From contig NC_087065.1 of the NCBI RefSeq assembly GCF_963678635.1, positions 72,425,345 to 72,489,344 on the forward strand: a stretch of 64,000 bases of DNA, read 5' to 3'. This document shows positions 21,230 to 32,362 of this stretch, piece after piece (within the stretch, counting starts at the first letter, position 1; each line of letters starts with the position of its first letter). The translations under genes were made by a program, and so were the position numbers. The notes under the pieces are model-generated. The model worked only from the letters and a program-made list of their open reading frames with translations. It ran no database searches and was not told the DNA's origin. The stretch comes from Symsagittifera roscoffensis. Taxonomy: Eukaryota; Xenacoelomorpha; Acoela; Convolutidae.

Positions 21230-21640
21230 CTATGGAAAAATGAACACGGGTCGAAGTGTTCGGCATATGTTTCGACTTTGAAAGTTGAGCAGGTGCAGTT
21301 TTTCGACTGAAACTTCGCGGTCGAAAAGCAATTTCAAGTGGAGCACAAAGTCGGAAGATACCCAATTTTCAATTTTGACCGAGAAAGTCGAAACGTAGGT
21401 CGTCCGCATTCGAAACATGCCTGATTTTTGTCGAGAACGTCGAAACATATCTGAATTGGGTCGACCAAAGGCGAACACTTTTTTTGAGTCGAGTAAGTCG
21501 AAAAACTAAAAAAAGTTTGGCCGAGAAAGTCAAAACATACCAAAGTATAGTTGAGAGGGTTGAAGCATATCAATTTTTTATCGAGAAAGTCAAAACAGAA
21601 ATTGAGCACCTCGACCCGGGAACTTGGGCCTATGAAAACT
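21230..21640. repeat. Degenerate minisatellite built on GAGAAAGTCGAAACAT
   Basis: The word GTCGAGAAAGTCGAAACATA or a close variant recurs roughly every 50-60 bp from 21236 to 21595. Short ORFs on both strands here result from the repeat and should not be annotated as genes. Confidence 0.6.
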
Positions 21641-22035
21641 TGAGAAGAGCCTGCTTTGGTATAAGGCAGATCTGCAAGTGACGATAAATGGACACATGTA
21701 CAATCTGCATAGATGTGTGTTAACATGCAGGTGCCCACGTCTACTGCTCAAAATAGAACAAAGCAAGCGCAGGATGTAAGTAAAAAATCATTACAAATTC
21801 GTTTTCAAGTGAAAAATTTGCCTGTAGTTCACCAAATTGGTCAAATTTTTTGAGAAATCCCATCTTGGAAGAACAACAAGGCTAAAATAGCTGCCTATCG
21901 AGCATGAAACTAAATGCATAAAACAGTATTATAAACAGACTGCCTAACCGTTATAGGGAAAATTGGAATAAAATAAATTGAAGTTTTCTAATTTTGCAAT
22001 TTTTATTGCAATTTTCCCCAAAACGGTTTCCCGCA

Positions 22036-22458
22036 CCGAGGCGGATTTAAGTGGCGAGGGGTAGGAAGGGGGAGGGGGATGGATACTTTTTTTCTCATTT
22101 TCTCAGGGATTCGACCACATGCTGACCCCAAGGGTCACCCTATCGTACTTTTTAAGAAATCCATTTTTGGCTGACCGACCCTAATTTTTTCTCTAAATGA
22201 GCTTGCAGCACCCATATAATAATTTTGAGGGCAAGCGCACGCCAAAAAACGCGTTTTTTTAAAAAAAAATCCAAAAACGGATTTTTTCACCTTTTTTGTT
22301 TCAAAAACTTGCTTGTGAAGCAAAAAGCTTTGTGAAAATACGGTCTGCTAACGTTCTGAGAGTGCTCGAAAAAATCAATTTAGTCAAACTAAAAAAGGAA
22401 AATTTTTTGAAATTTTTTGAAAATCCACCCCCCTCGAGAAAATATAAATCCGCCTCTG
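22036..22458. mobile_element. hAT-like non-autonomous element, longer copy
   Basis: About 423 bp with inverted ends GAGGCGGATTTA and TAAATCCGCCTC. The interior shares CCCCAAGGGTC, TACTTTTTAAGAAATCCATTTTTGG-type words and an AAAACGCGTTTT block with 7750-7968 and 42610-42935. It has no transposase and no clear target duplication. Confidence 0.65.
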
Positions 22459-22550
22459 CATTCTCCATTTTATCTTCTCCTTCGATCCTTCGAAGTTATC
22501 GAACCGAGTTGTCCTTATTTCACCTTAGTGCATGGTTCGAATGGAACATC

Positions 22551-22620
22551 GAACAGGAAATAATCCTGGGCAATCTTATTTCCTGTTCGCCCAGGAAATA
22601 AGATTTTCTGGGCGAACAGG
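22551..22620. repeat. Three overlapping inverted repeats in 70 bp
   Basis: GAACAGGAAATAA (22551-22563) pairs with 22576-22588. CTTATTTCCTG (22575-22585) pairs with 22592-22602. CCTGTTCGCCCA (22582-22593) pairs with 22609-22620. All three stems are perfect over 11-13 bp, and overlapping stems exclude each other, so the strand can fold in alternative hairpins. Confidence 0.75.
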
Positions 22621-22881
22621 CAGGACGCAGGAGCTTTGCTCGGATTTGTTTGTAAATGTAAGGCAAACTTCAATGTTAATAAAAAGATCACTTAGGAGTA
22701 GAAACCAAGCTCGAAAATTGAGAAAAATTACTGTTGCAAGAAGTTTGTCGTTTGCATGTCAAAATTTTTTTAAAAAAAGCATGACATTGATATCAACCAA
22801 TTTTTGTAGTAGGAATTTGTAGCCCAACGTTTGCACTTGAAATTGATGATAAAAAACTTGTGAGTTTTTGTTGTTTTTCAG

Positions 22882-23032
22882 CTTAAGTTTCAAAGACGTG
22901 TGCACTGGAGACATTCGGATAGCTTTGCACTACATCTATGCAAACGAGTTGCCACGACTGAAGAGTGCCAGTGATTGTCTGGCTATGGTACTTCTCGGGA
23001 AAGAACTTCAGCTCCAGGGGCGTTTTTGTTAA
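22882..23032 (+). pseudogene. BTB-domain second half, exon-like fragment
   Basis: After acceptor GTTTTTCAG the frame reads LSFKDVCTGDIRIALHYIYA, then NELPRLKSASDCLAMVLLGK and ELQLQG, ending in TAA at 23030. This matches the second half of BTB domains (the IY-tG-l helix and the A/L-rich helix that follows). It is on the same strand as, and downstream of, the MATH exons, and in MEL-26-like proteins it would follow them. The first half of BTB is not found between 18892 and 22881, and no good donor precedes the stop. I therefore read it as a remnant or a gene with an unrecognised exon. Confidence 0.5.
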
Positions 23033-23194
23033 TAACTTAAAATAATCAGAAAAAAGGAGAAAACGTTCAAAAAAATACCAAAGCGATAGTAAAATTATTG
23101 GCCACGTCTATTGATAGTCGCTTTCCTTAGTACTAAAAAAACTCTCAAAATCATAATTAAGAACTCTTAATCGCTTTGTGTGTTTGTGTCATTA

Positions 23195-23315
23195 AGAACA
23201 CCAAATATGTTTGCCATAACCTAAATAGTCCGCATGCCAATTCTTATAACAATCGGACAGAAGGAACAAAAAGTTTTATACAAAAGGTGTGAGAAAAGGA
23301 AAATGAGCCCTAGAA
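23195..23315. mobile_element. Family B MITE fragment
   Basis: ACCAAATATGTTTGCCATAA, CAATCGGACAG and an end GGAAAATGAGCC match the interior and right terminus of family B copies at 5705-5906 and 6815-7033. The left terminus is missing. Confidence 0.5.
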
Positions 23316-24082
23316 AGCTATAATTACAAACAACTTAACTATCCGAGAAACCGTCTTTATTTCAGGGTATAAAAACTAAAAAGGAGGCCTAGCTGAATCA
23401 AATCGAACCTTCAGGACTTTGACAAAAATCACTGATTAAATCCACCTCCATTTGGCACTACTTTTTGATGTCCATGTTTAGCTGACTGCCAAAGTTTTTT
23501 TTCAGTTTTTTGGAAAAACATTGTAGTCTGCCCAAAAGTTACAAAACTCTCGAAACTTATGAAGAAACACTAATTGACAACTAATGTTATTTCGAGCGCA
23601 CCAATATACCAAACTTTGAACTATTTGAAGTCAAGCGTTTTTCTGTAGTTTTTATAACATTCTTGATGAACGATAGGGATGTGGCTAGCTAACGTCTCGA
23701 CCCGCGAGTTTTGCAGCAGTTATCAGCAAAAACAAAATCGAAAACTTTGTCTCCATCATAAGCATTGGCAAAAAACTGGCTCTCCATAATGAGCTGACCA
23801 GCTAATATCATGGAACTACTACTGCTAAGTTATTGCCAATATCGGTGGCCTTGAACCAATCGATCAACATAATCGGTCAAAAAACGTTTTTTTTTAGTGA
23901 ATCAGATTTTTGATATGGTTTTATACGCAGACAAATTAGTTAAATTTGATTATAGACGTCCTATTCAGCAATCTTAGGTTAATCATTTTCGTTGGAGTTC
24001 GTTGATCGAAAAGGATATTGCCAACAAATCAACTTTAATCAGTAGAACTAGTAGACTAGTACAATAATCAGAAAAAAAGTGA

Positions 24083-24361
24083 CAACAATGCCTCAAGGAA
24101 CTCTTTGGTCACGCAATCGCATCACTGGAAACAGCAATGACGCCAGCGACAGCAGTAGACTGTCTTGTTAACGAGAACCGAGAAATTCAAAAAATTGCTC
24201 TCGGAATACTCAGCACGAAGCCTCGCACGCTTTATGAACACATCAGGTACCCTATGATTAAGAAAGAGCACCCGGAATTGGTAGCCAAACTATTTGATTT
24301 GATAACCGACAAAATGATTGACGCCAGATCAGGGGTACATATACCTTCTCAAACATTGTAG
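24083..24361 (+). pseudogene. BTB C-terminal helix and BACK-like region, exon-like fragment
   Basis: Open frame of 92 codons to TAG: QQCLKELFGHAIASLETAM, AVDCLVNENREIQKIAL, ILSTKPRTLYEHI and EHPELVAKLFDLITDKM. In SPOP/MEL-26 proteins the BTB domain is followed by just such helices (L-x2-C-E-x-L, then V-x-AEILILAD-like, then a terminal HP-LV-E helix). TGA lies immediately upstream in frame and no acceptor fits, so it does not join cleanly to 22882-23032. It is probably the 3' end of the MATH-BTB gene, now disrupted. Confidence 0.5.
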
Positions 24362-25276
24362 AACTATTTAGTCAAAGATCAACTTATCATCGAAGATTTC
24401 ATCGAGGTGACAGATTGAAGTTGCTAGACAATATTAATATGTTAATTTAATTTCACGTTTAATAATAATTTTAGTTTAAAAACCGTATATTTTATAATTT
24501 ACCATAAACAAGACTGCTTGTATCAAAGCTACCACCTGAAGTCTAGAAGTACTGTTGTGTTTTTAAAAAAATAATAAAATTTTCGAGAAAAAAAAACAGA
24601 ATTTTTTTAAATCATCCCCACACATTTCAATCATAAACCCATATAAGTAGCAAAAAGAGGACCTTTGTTGTTTAACCTTTATGACCAGAATATGCCAGAA
24701 ACTCTGGTCAAGTCAAGTATTCTTTTGTAGTGCACAATACTTCAGAGTTTCCATTCAAATACTGAAATCGCAACAAAAAATAATGAATACGATTTCATCA
24801 GAAAACCCCTTTCATTAGTTTCATCAAAATGGGTTCATCAAAAAACAGTTTCAATTTTATTTAAATCAGCTAATGATAAATGTAACCAAAACTCAGATCA
24901 TCAGTTGTTCTGCATAACTGAAAAAATAAATCAGAAAAAGTTTCTAGGTGCAAGTGCAAAATCACCAGATTGAAATATCTGAATTTGTAAAATTTCACAA
25001 ACTTAACATAGTGAGTTAAGTTCGAGGTTTAACTCATTGAGTAATTTCGGATAGGGTACACCGTCTGCTCGTCACGCTATCTTATTTTCGGCCGGATAGA
25101 TTCGTGCAACTTCTTAGTCTAATACCGATCCTAATCTTACTCTTATATCTACTAGTCTCAGCGTGTTTAACTAGTCTCTGCTAGGCTCAATAGATCTAGA
25201 GTATACTGGCTTATTGCGATTGCTGAAGTTCTCTTGGAGAGGCAACTAATTTCTAGGTTAAATTCAAATCTCTCTG
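24362..25276. other. Spacer between the BTB fragment and the large retroelement
   Basis: No gene seen. 25000-25270 is less A/T-rich and contains repeated short words (CTAGTCTC..., CTAGGCTC) but no recognisable element. Confidence 0.4.
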
Positions 25277-25304
25277 GTGCTGAAATTACAAGTAATTTCA
25301 GCAC
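25277..25304. repeat. Perfect palindrome abutting the retroelement's 3' LTR
   Basis: GTGCTGAAATTAC and GTAATTTCAGCAC are perfect 13-base inverted arms separated by AA. The right arm ends exactly where the 115-bp direct repeat begins (25305). The equivalent position beside the other repeat (before 42001) has unrelated sequence. Confidence 0.8.
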
Positions 25305-25419
25305 TTACAAATAAGTGGGTTGTTAGTTAGATGGTATATGATTGGTTAATATTAAATATTTTATAGTGATAAAATATCTAATTTATCCAATAATAAAATG
25401 TAGTTTTGATCAGGTTCCA
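25305..25419 (-). repeat. 3' LTR (short terminal direct repeat)
   Basis: Reads TTACAAATAAGTGGGTTGTT...GGTTCCA on the plus strand. On the minus strand it starts TGGAACCTGATC, just behind GGATGGG, which could be a short polypurine tract (25420-25426). It contains TTTTATAGTGATAAAATAT, a possible promoter or processing region. Confidence 0.65.
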
Positions 25420-28048
25420 CCCATCCGGGGTTTACAGAGTTTTTAGATTTATCTTTCTTTCTGTAATTGAATAATGGATGATGAACGTTGGTATTTGGCA
25501 AACATCATTTTCTTATCCGGTTCATCTTGAAGAAGAACGTTCCAGGACGCTGGAATGATGGATATGAAGTTATTATCTTGTCGTTCGACAACGATTGTTA
25601 TCCCCAATGAAATCAATCCGATTTCAAAATGGTTTGCTATGTCAGGTTTTTCTGTATTATTAGAGAACGGTTTTGTGTGCAGCCTCGTCTGGGAATGGCG
25701 TGAAGATTGTGTTTGGAAGGGATGCCTTGTAACTCGGATTTGTACGTATACTTGAACATCGAGGTGGTCATTGGTCTAGTTCAATGAAGTCCTTTTCTGT
25801 GAAGTCAAGTCGTACTCTAAATCCTTTGAGTCGTGATTGTGGCCGGCATGTCGGTTGTGTTTAGCCATTCTTTCGTTCGAGTATGATGGGATCGTCTAGT
25901 CTTTGGATGTTCGTCTTTGTTGTTGTGTATGATCTATATACTGCATATTATGATTTACATTTTATAAATTTTTGTTAATTTGGTTTTTAGTCATGATTTT
26001 AGTTAGTTGTTTTCACAAAAGCGTTTTATTTTAGTTCAGTTATTTTGAAGAGGGGCTCACCCTTGAGTACCTCTTATTAAAAACTGAAGCGTGGTCACAA
26101 AGCGTGGGTGTAGCGCGGTGGGTTAGGCCGGCTATAAGCATGCTCAGGACGTCCTTCTCTGGTGGGTTAGGCCAGGAATGGGAGTATGATTTCATGCTGT
26201 TTCTTTGAGACGTCCTGTTATGTGCTAACATTTTATGTTGGTCTTTTCTGGTCTTTCTTATGTTACTTTGGTTGTCTCCTTTTTTCAAAAATCAAATTGT
26301 TTTTTGGTTTGGGTTTGTCTTACGACTTTTTTGTGTTTTATTGTTTCTTTCTTAGACTTTATAATAGTTTTTAAAAGAATAAATTATCCAGTTTTGAGCT
26401 GGGTTAATCCGGTTTGGGTAACGTTGCTTTTCTCTTCTTAGTCATGCTGTTATTTTATGATTTGTGGTGTTTAGTTAGCTGCATTGGTTAGTTTGGTTTA
26501 GTATATAGTTCTTTTCCAACCGGGTTGAAAAAAAGTTTGAAACTTGTTATTGCTTGTTTGAGTTGTTGTTAGTGAAAACTTGAAACATAAAATCATTATT
26601 TAAACAATTCTTCGTGGGCGAGCTGTGCGAGTTTGGATAGAATTTTGTGCGAATGAATGAAAATATTGAAAAGGTTAGTACTGCTTTCTAATTTTATGGA
26701 TTCATTGCTTAAAAATTGAATTTTACTGCTTTTAGGGAAGTTTAAAATTATAAATTTTCATCGTATTTAATTTTACTGCTTCTTGGGGAATTAATTCATA
26801 AATGAATTTACTAGATTGGGTATAAATTTTCATACATTATTTAGTGCGAAAAATTTAGGAGTTTCATTATGATTTAACAAGTTTGTTTTTTTATTTGTCT
26901 TTTTCTGTTTTGTAGATGATTGTGCTGTGAAGACTAAAAGAATAAATTAAACATTGATAGAAAATGGTTAGTATATTTTTGAATTTATTAGTTAAAATTA
27001 TTTTAATTCATATTTACCTTATTCATCTGGGAAAAAGCCATGTGGGAAGATGTCGTAGATTAAGTCTGATGTTGTTAATAACTTGGCTAGTATGCGTATA
27101 ACATTTTTAGTTTGTAGCAGTGGCCGAAGCAATTCAAGTGCGTTGATGGTGTTTAGTTCTTCTGTGCCTACTGCGAATTCATGTGGTGTGTTTTGAATGA
27201 GGTTGTAAATTTTATGATTATATTTAGTATTTTTGAATAAATACTAGTATGGGTATTTCGATAGGTTGTATGAACTCATGCGGGATAATGAAGGGTCTTG
27301 ATTCTTCATCGTTAAAGGTCATCGTGATGGGACAGAATATATACATTTGGGTAACTGGATCATAGTTGCGGAGGATGCCGTGGAGGTTAGTATTTTTAAT
27401 GCAAAATGTAAAATTAAGAAAGAATGGTGACGTGTATTTGGAGTTAAAAAACTGAAAACGATGGTGGGGTTGTCCTGTTGGTGTATGTAAATCAAAATGG
27501 TTTTTGTATAAAACGATAATATGTATAAGTGTGCGTTTGTTTAGTGCGTAACATTATATCGTGGGAACAGTGCAAATCGCGTTCCTGTGGTGAAAGAAAG
27601 TGAAAAGTTAGTGAAAATAACTGAAATTTATCATAGAAGCTAGTGTTTTTGAAATTATATGATCGTGCTTTTTATCAAAATAATATTAAGTGTAAATAGG
27701 TATGTTGTTTTAATAAAAAAATTTCGGTTAGTTGCGGGTTTGCAAAGCGGTCTTCGTCTAAAAATTGATCATGGTTAGGACGGATGGTATTATGATCGTA
27801 GTATTTAATTGTGTAATCGTTAGCTCGGGGTGCGGTGAATGTTTTTAATAATTTTTTTACAACCAACGTATGTAAATTGTCGAGGTGTTAATGATGTTGT
27901 GAGTCTATATAGTATATTTTTGTTTCTCTCGATATTTTCATTAGTATCAGTGAGTGGTAGATAAAGGGTGTTAGTATATTTGTAGTAAGCTGTCCATTGA
28001 AGTGCTCATCAACAAAATTTCGTGTTTCATTAGTAGTGGTAGCAGTAT
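25420..28048 (-). pseudogene. Element 3' region with unrecognised, broken coding sequence
   Basis: Between 27050 and 28048 the minus strand has long protein-like stretches in shifting frames. Examples are DEHFNGQLTTNIL, a segment KISRETKIYYIDSQ, the 63-codon ORF at 27675-27866, HTPTGQPHHRFQFFN, NYDPVTQMYIFCPITMTFN and LELLRPLLQTKN...HGFFPDE. Frames change several times; TTTCTTTCACCACAG near 27580 is a good splice acceptor on this strand, so part of the breaks may be introns. From 25420 to about 26950 I see no coding signal. I do not recognise the protein. Its position behind the envelope gene would make it an accessory gene. Confidence 0.4.
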
Positions 28049-28387
28049 TTAAAGCGTAAGGAGTGGAAAGAAATGGGAGTAGGTGACTGGTTTGGATGGG
28101 TCGAAAGGGGGTTTTGAAAAAGTTGAAGAGTTGGTCTGGGTTTGGGTAGAGGGAGATGGTTCGGAGTTTGCGAATTCATCGGGAAATTCTACATCGGAGT
28201 TGTTAAATTGTGAGATGGTATGAAAAACTGAAATATCTGAGTTAGTATCAGAATTCATGCTTGATGGTATATTAATAACTGGAGAATCGGGTGGCGGGAA
28301 AGCAAAAAGTGGGATAATTGGGATTTGGGTTTGGAGGTTGGCTGGGTGGGAATTTGAGCGATGGAAGGATCCAATTTGTCGGCTCAT
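28049..28387 (-). CDS. Unrecognised Pro/Ser-rich ORF behind the envelope gene
   Basis: 112 codons starting MSRQIGSFHRSN, rich in Pro, Ser, Asn and Thr (IPIIPLFAFPPPDSP, SEPSPSTQTQTNSS), with no membrane segment or catalytic motif. Coding-like sequence continues past its stop, so it may be the N-terminal part of the broken protein encoded at 27050-28048. Confidence 0.4.
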   Translation of the reverse strand: MSRQIGSFHRSNSHPANLQTQIPIIPLFAFPPPDSPVINIPSSMNSDTNSDISVFHTISQFNNSDVEFPDEFANSEPSPSTQTQTNSSTFSKPPFDPSKPVTYSHFFPLLTL

Positions 28388-28572
28388 TGTGGGCTAAAAA
28401 AAATGATTATTTTGATACTGAAAAGTGGTGGTATGAGGTTGTTCGATAATTTGTTCATATGTATTATCGTTTTGTGAATGATTCGTCCTTATGTGTTGAA
28501 TGGGGCTTTGTGTTGAATTTGGTCTAAAATTTGGATTATTTGTGATTGCTAGGTTTCGAAAATTTCGGGGAA

Positions 28573-28955
28573 CTATGATAATGGACGGTTTTGTCGTAGG
28601 TTTGGTATCTGTGGTGCTGCAGGTGTTGTATCAACATTATTATGTTCTTCGTCATATGTTTTTGGTCTTGTGGATATTTTTGTATTGTATTCTTTTATTT
28701 GGGCATCTAGAAGTATTTTATAGATTGATGATGAAAACAGTCCAAAAAACCCTGCAAATATTATACGTGCTACGCTTGCTTGGCAGTTTACTTGTGTGTG
28801 TATAGCGCATGTGTTATAGATTCCTTTTATCAGTGAGAAAAGAAATCCTATAAAATTAAACATTGCGTATAAGATAGTTAATCTTTCTAAGATGTAATAG
28901 GGCCATCCTAGAAAGGCGAGAATTTCGTTTTTTAAGGTTACAAAACTGAAAATAT
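28573..28955 (-). pseudogene. Envelope C-terminus: membrane anchor and cytoplasmic tail
   Basis: A frame shifted relative to 28956-30961 runs IFSFVTLKNEILAFLGW, an extended hydrophobic segment MFNFIGFLFSLIKGIYN, Cys-containing AIHTQVNCQ, the membrane span ARIIFAGFFGLFSSSIY and a polar tail. It begins just where the main envelope frame stops, so it is the natural continuation of that protein after a frame change near 28960, or after an intron ending in ATTTTCAG. The ATG at 28863 is probably internal. Confidence 0.65.
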
Positions 28956-30961
28956 TTATGGGTGAAATATCTTGTGGTCGGTTTTTTCACCGTTTAAATA
29001 GATGTAATCTTTGATGTCTTTAAAATATCCGCTGTAGTCTTGTGTGTAAATGTCTGAAAATCCTGCTGTTTCTGCAAGTTTTCTTAAATTTTGGTCTATT
29101 GATTGTCGTTGAATAGTGTCCATTTGTGTTAGCAATTCTTGAAATTTTTGTGTTCTAATGTGATGTTGTATATAAGATTTAGAATATATTCTAATTGACT
29201 GTAAATCAATGTTTGGGTTACGAGCGATAGCTCGGATACTTTCTGGTGAAAACTTTTTTAATGGCGGCATTAATGTTGGGTATTGTGTTAATAGATAGTA
29301 TTTATCTTCGTCAGGGTTTAATTGTACGACATTGTGGCTATTTTTTGATCCACATGGTACTGCAGTGTCCCAAAAATATGTTTGTCTTGAGAGTGTATTG
29401 ACGAAATTTACTTTATTTTTGTAGAATATGGGGATTCTTTTGTAACATCTTCTATCTTCAAAAACGTATAAGCGTGATACTTTTTTGGTACAAATGTAAT
29501 ACCATAAAATAATTCCTTCATAATCAATAAAATTTGATCTATTTCCGGATAAAAAATATCCTGCATATGGTATTTTGAGAACTGCTAGTGCTAGTGAGTG
29601 TAGAATTTGTGTTCTTTCAAGTTCACATAATTGGTGTAGTGTTTCTAATTCTGAGAGTGAAATTTCTTGAAAAATTCTGCTTATCGTGTAATCTAGTTTC
29701 ATGTTTAAATGTATATCATAGTGAATTGCGCCAAAATATGTACGATTCATGAGTGAGAATTCTTGTAATCGTGTACTATCGGCGTCTTGTGGTTTTATTT
29801 TTCCACCTATACTTCCTATGTTTTTCTGAAAATTTACTGAAACATAAGGGTTTCCGTCTGTAGGTGAATGATATGTGGCCATGGGGTCTACAATTAGATG
29901 TCCTGTATTCATGTCGAAACCATCTTTGTATTCAACAAGGATTTCTGAGTACTGTGTTTTGTAAATCGGTTTTTTATATTTACATGCTAGTTCTGTTTCC
30001 GGGTATATTTGAAATCGTGTTAGTTTATTCTCTATATTGTGGAGGTTTCTAAATTTGGCGTTATTGCTTCTGATTTGTTCAGGATTGACTTCTTCAAATG
30101 GGATTGATTTAATAAAATATTTTTGGTGAAATTTAATCATTCGAGCGTGTATTTTTGCGACTTGAAAAACTGTGCATGTTTCTTCAGGAAACCATACAAT
30201 GGTTGCTTGTCTGCGTGTTGTAGGATCGCAATATCCTTGGTCATTTCTGCAAGGGAGTCGAATGCCTTGGTAAAGAACTGTGTCGTCTTTTAAATCTCGT
30301 GTTAGTTGTACTTTTTCAAGTTGTATTTTCCAATCAAAAAACATTATTTCTTGATATCCTTTATTTTTTGTATCTGCTTTGCAATTTGAAGGATCATTGA
30401 TACCTATATGAGGTATCCAGTGTTTATCATTTAGATCGTATGTCAATCTTCCGTGTATTCCATGAAAGGGGAAATTTCTGTCTAGTCTAATGTGACCTTG
30501 GTGTTTTTCAAATTCTGCTTGATGTGCTAAGTCTGGGAAAATTTGAAAATTTACAAGTTTTCTATTCATTTCGTCGTTTTGTGTTAAGTTTAGTCGTTTA
30601 AGTTCATTCTTACAGTCTTGAGGGCTAAGATGGAGTAATCGTTCTATATTACTTTGATAGAAAGATTCGTTGTTTAGTCGGTTTTTATTTCCGTTTGAGA
30701 CTTGCGAGCAATGTACTTTCTTTTCGGAAAATGTTGCTGTAAACTTGTATCCTGTTAATGATGTTGATCGGGCTTTTGAGTATAGTGTGGCTACTATATT
30801 TGTTGTTTCTATGGCTTGTGGTTCGGATTCGCATTGTGTGACTTGATTCATAGCGTACTTGTGTAGTGTTTTCTGTTCGTTTTCTTCACAATCATAGTGT
30901 GTTACTAACAAATCCTGAGGTCCTGAACGAGGGGATGGATTTGTATGTTGTTCGGAAAAAA
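28956..30961 (-). CDS. Envelope glycoprotein ectodomain, possibly gB-like class III fusogen
   Basis: 651 codons from the alternative first codon at 30911; the frame is open upstream to a splice acceptor TTTTTTTTTCTAG at 30962, so the gene is probably expressed from a spliced RNA. Features: more than a dozen cysteines, N-glycosylation sites (NLT, NRS, NRT), a conserved-looking block PYAGYFLSGNRS, DYEGIILWYYIC, CYKRIPIFYKNKVNFV, LSRQTYFWDTAVPCG and a helical C-terminal part. Its membrane anchor follows in another frame (28573-28955). This pattern recalls the envelope proteins of chuviruses and of some retroelements that are thought to be glycoprotein-B-like class III fusogens (recall of the families, not a search). 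In an active copy it would mount on particles and mediate membrane fusion. I see no signal peptide in this exon; it may lie upstream of the splice. Confidence 0.65.
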
Positions 30962-32362
30962 CTAGAAAAAAAAATGTGTTGAAACGTTAATATTTTTAAA
31001 ATATACATGTGTATGATAGTCTGGAGTATGGGTTATAAAATGTTATGTATCCAATTGTGTTTTTGGCATATCTATCGTATTTATATATTACTTCAGTTGT
31101 TATAAATGGAGGGGGTAGTGATTGAGCTGTTATGTTTGGCGGGCTTAGGGGAAAGGGGTGTTGAACAAAATTATTAAGTCTGATTGTGATTTCAAATTTT
31201 AGTTGTAGACTGTTTTGTTGAAGTATTTGAATGTTATGTTCTCGGATGTTGTCGTGGATATCTTATCTATATTGTAATCTATTAAGTGCCCAACTATGGA
31301 GTCGGTTACTTTCTTGATGTTGTCCAAATAGTGGGGGAGGTGCTACGAAAGTGTTCCAATCTAATCGTAAAGGGATATTTGACGATGATTGTTCTCGATA
31401 TCTAGCGTCGAGGTTGTTTGGGAAATTTAAAGGAAAAAGTGTCGGTGAGATTTGACTTAATGATGGTGTTGACGGGAGTGATAGTGTTTCTGATAATGAT
31501 GATAGCGTTGTATCAGAAGAAATATCTATTGGTTCATTTACTATGTTCGGTTCACCTTGTGTATATGAGTGTGTTGTCCAATATGGTGGTCTTTCTGTGG
31601 TGTCTGGGGGGATTAAATGGGTTTTCTCGGATTTGTTGTTATGTGGGAGTTGAACCTAGGTATTCTGAGGGTATATTTGAGGTGCTATGTTGTGAAAGGA
31701 GTGTAGGAGTTTCTGGTAGTGTACTGCTTGAAAGTTCTGAGGTAGTTGGTGTTAATGAACTTTGGGGGTTTGAAAATTTCTATTTCTTCGCGGATCTATA
31801 ATTTGCCTATTTACTTCAACTGTATTTTGATTTTGACTATTATGTCTTATTCAATTTAAATTTTGTGGTAATGTGGGGTACAAATTATATGATGGTTCAC
31901 TTAGGGATGCTTGTCGCTGAACCAGTTCTAGTGGTTCGGACAAGCGGGCGTGTCGTTCTTTGAAAGTGTACGGGTTATCTTGAAAAGAAATTCGTGTGAA
32001 TGTTTGGGGGTTTTTGGTAGTTGTAAGTCTGACTGGGTTTTCCTGGGAAGATGTCGGTGAAGACTGTTTTGGTGGTGGTTGGATAGCAATTTTGGAAACG
32101 TGACTGATGAATCTGTTTCTAATTGGGAAGATTTATGTTTATTGTAATATTTTTCGATGAATTTGAGTGAATCCTATTGGCTGAATTTGAACTAGAATTG
32201 TTGCGTGTGTTTCAGCATGTTATCTTGAAAATGTCAAAAATCAAAATAATTTAGAGGTGTACAAATGATTGCCTTTAAAATTAAAGTTGTTTTTGAAACT
32301 CAACTTTCTTTAATATTTTAGACTGTGGGTTGAATGTTTTGCAAATTTTACGTGGTTGGTTT
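30962..32362 (-). other. Pol-env interval with further coding-like sequence
   Basis: From about 31410 to 31010 the minus strand reads nearly open: IPLRLDWNTFVAPPPLFGQH, HSWALNRLQYR, then FEITIRLNNFVQHPFPLSPP and FITTEVIYKYDRYAKN, with single stops. This could be the N-terminal part of the envelope or a separate small gene. 31420-32362 has more stops and frame changes. The acceptor before 30961 would remove all of this from an envelope mRNA. Confidence 0.4.

Noticed and set aside
31418-31801. 127-codon plus-strand ORF inside the large element
   Set aside because: It runs antisense to coding-like minus-strand sequence and results from the T/G-rich strand.
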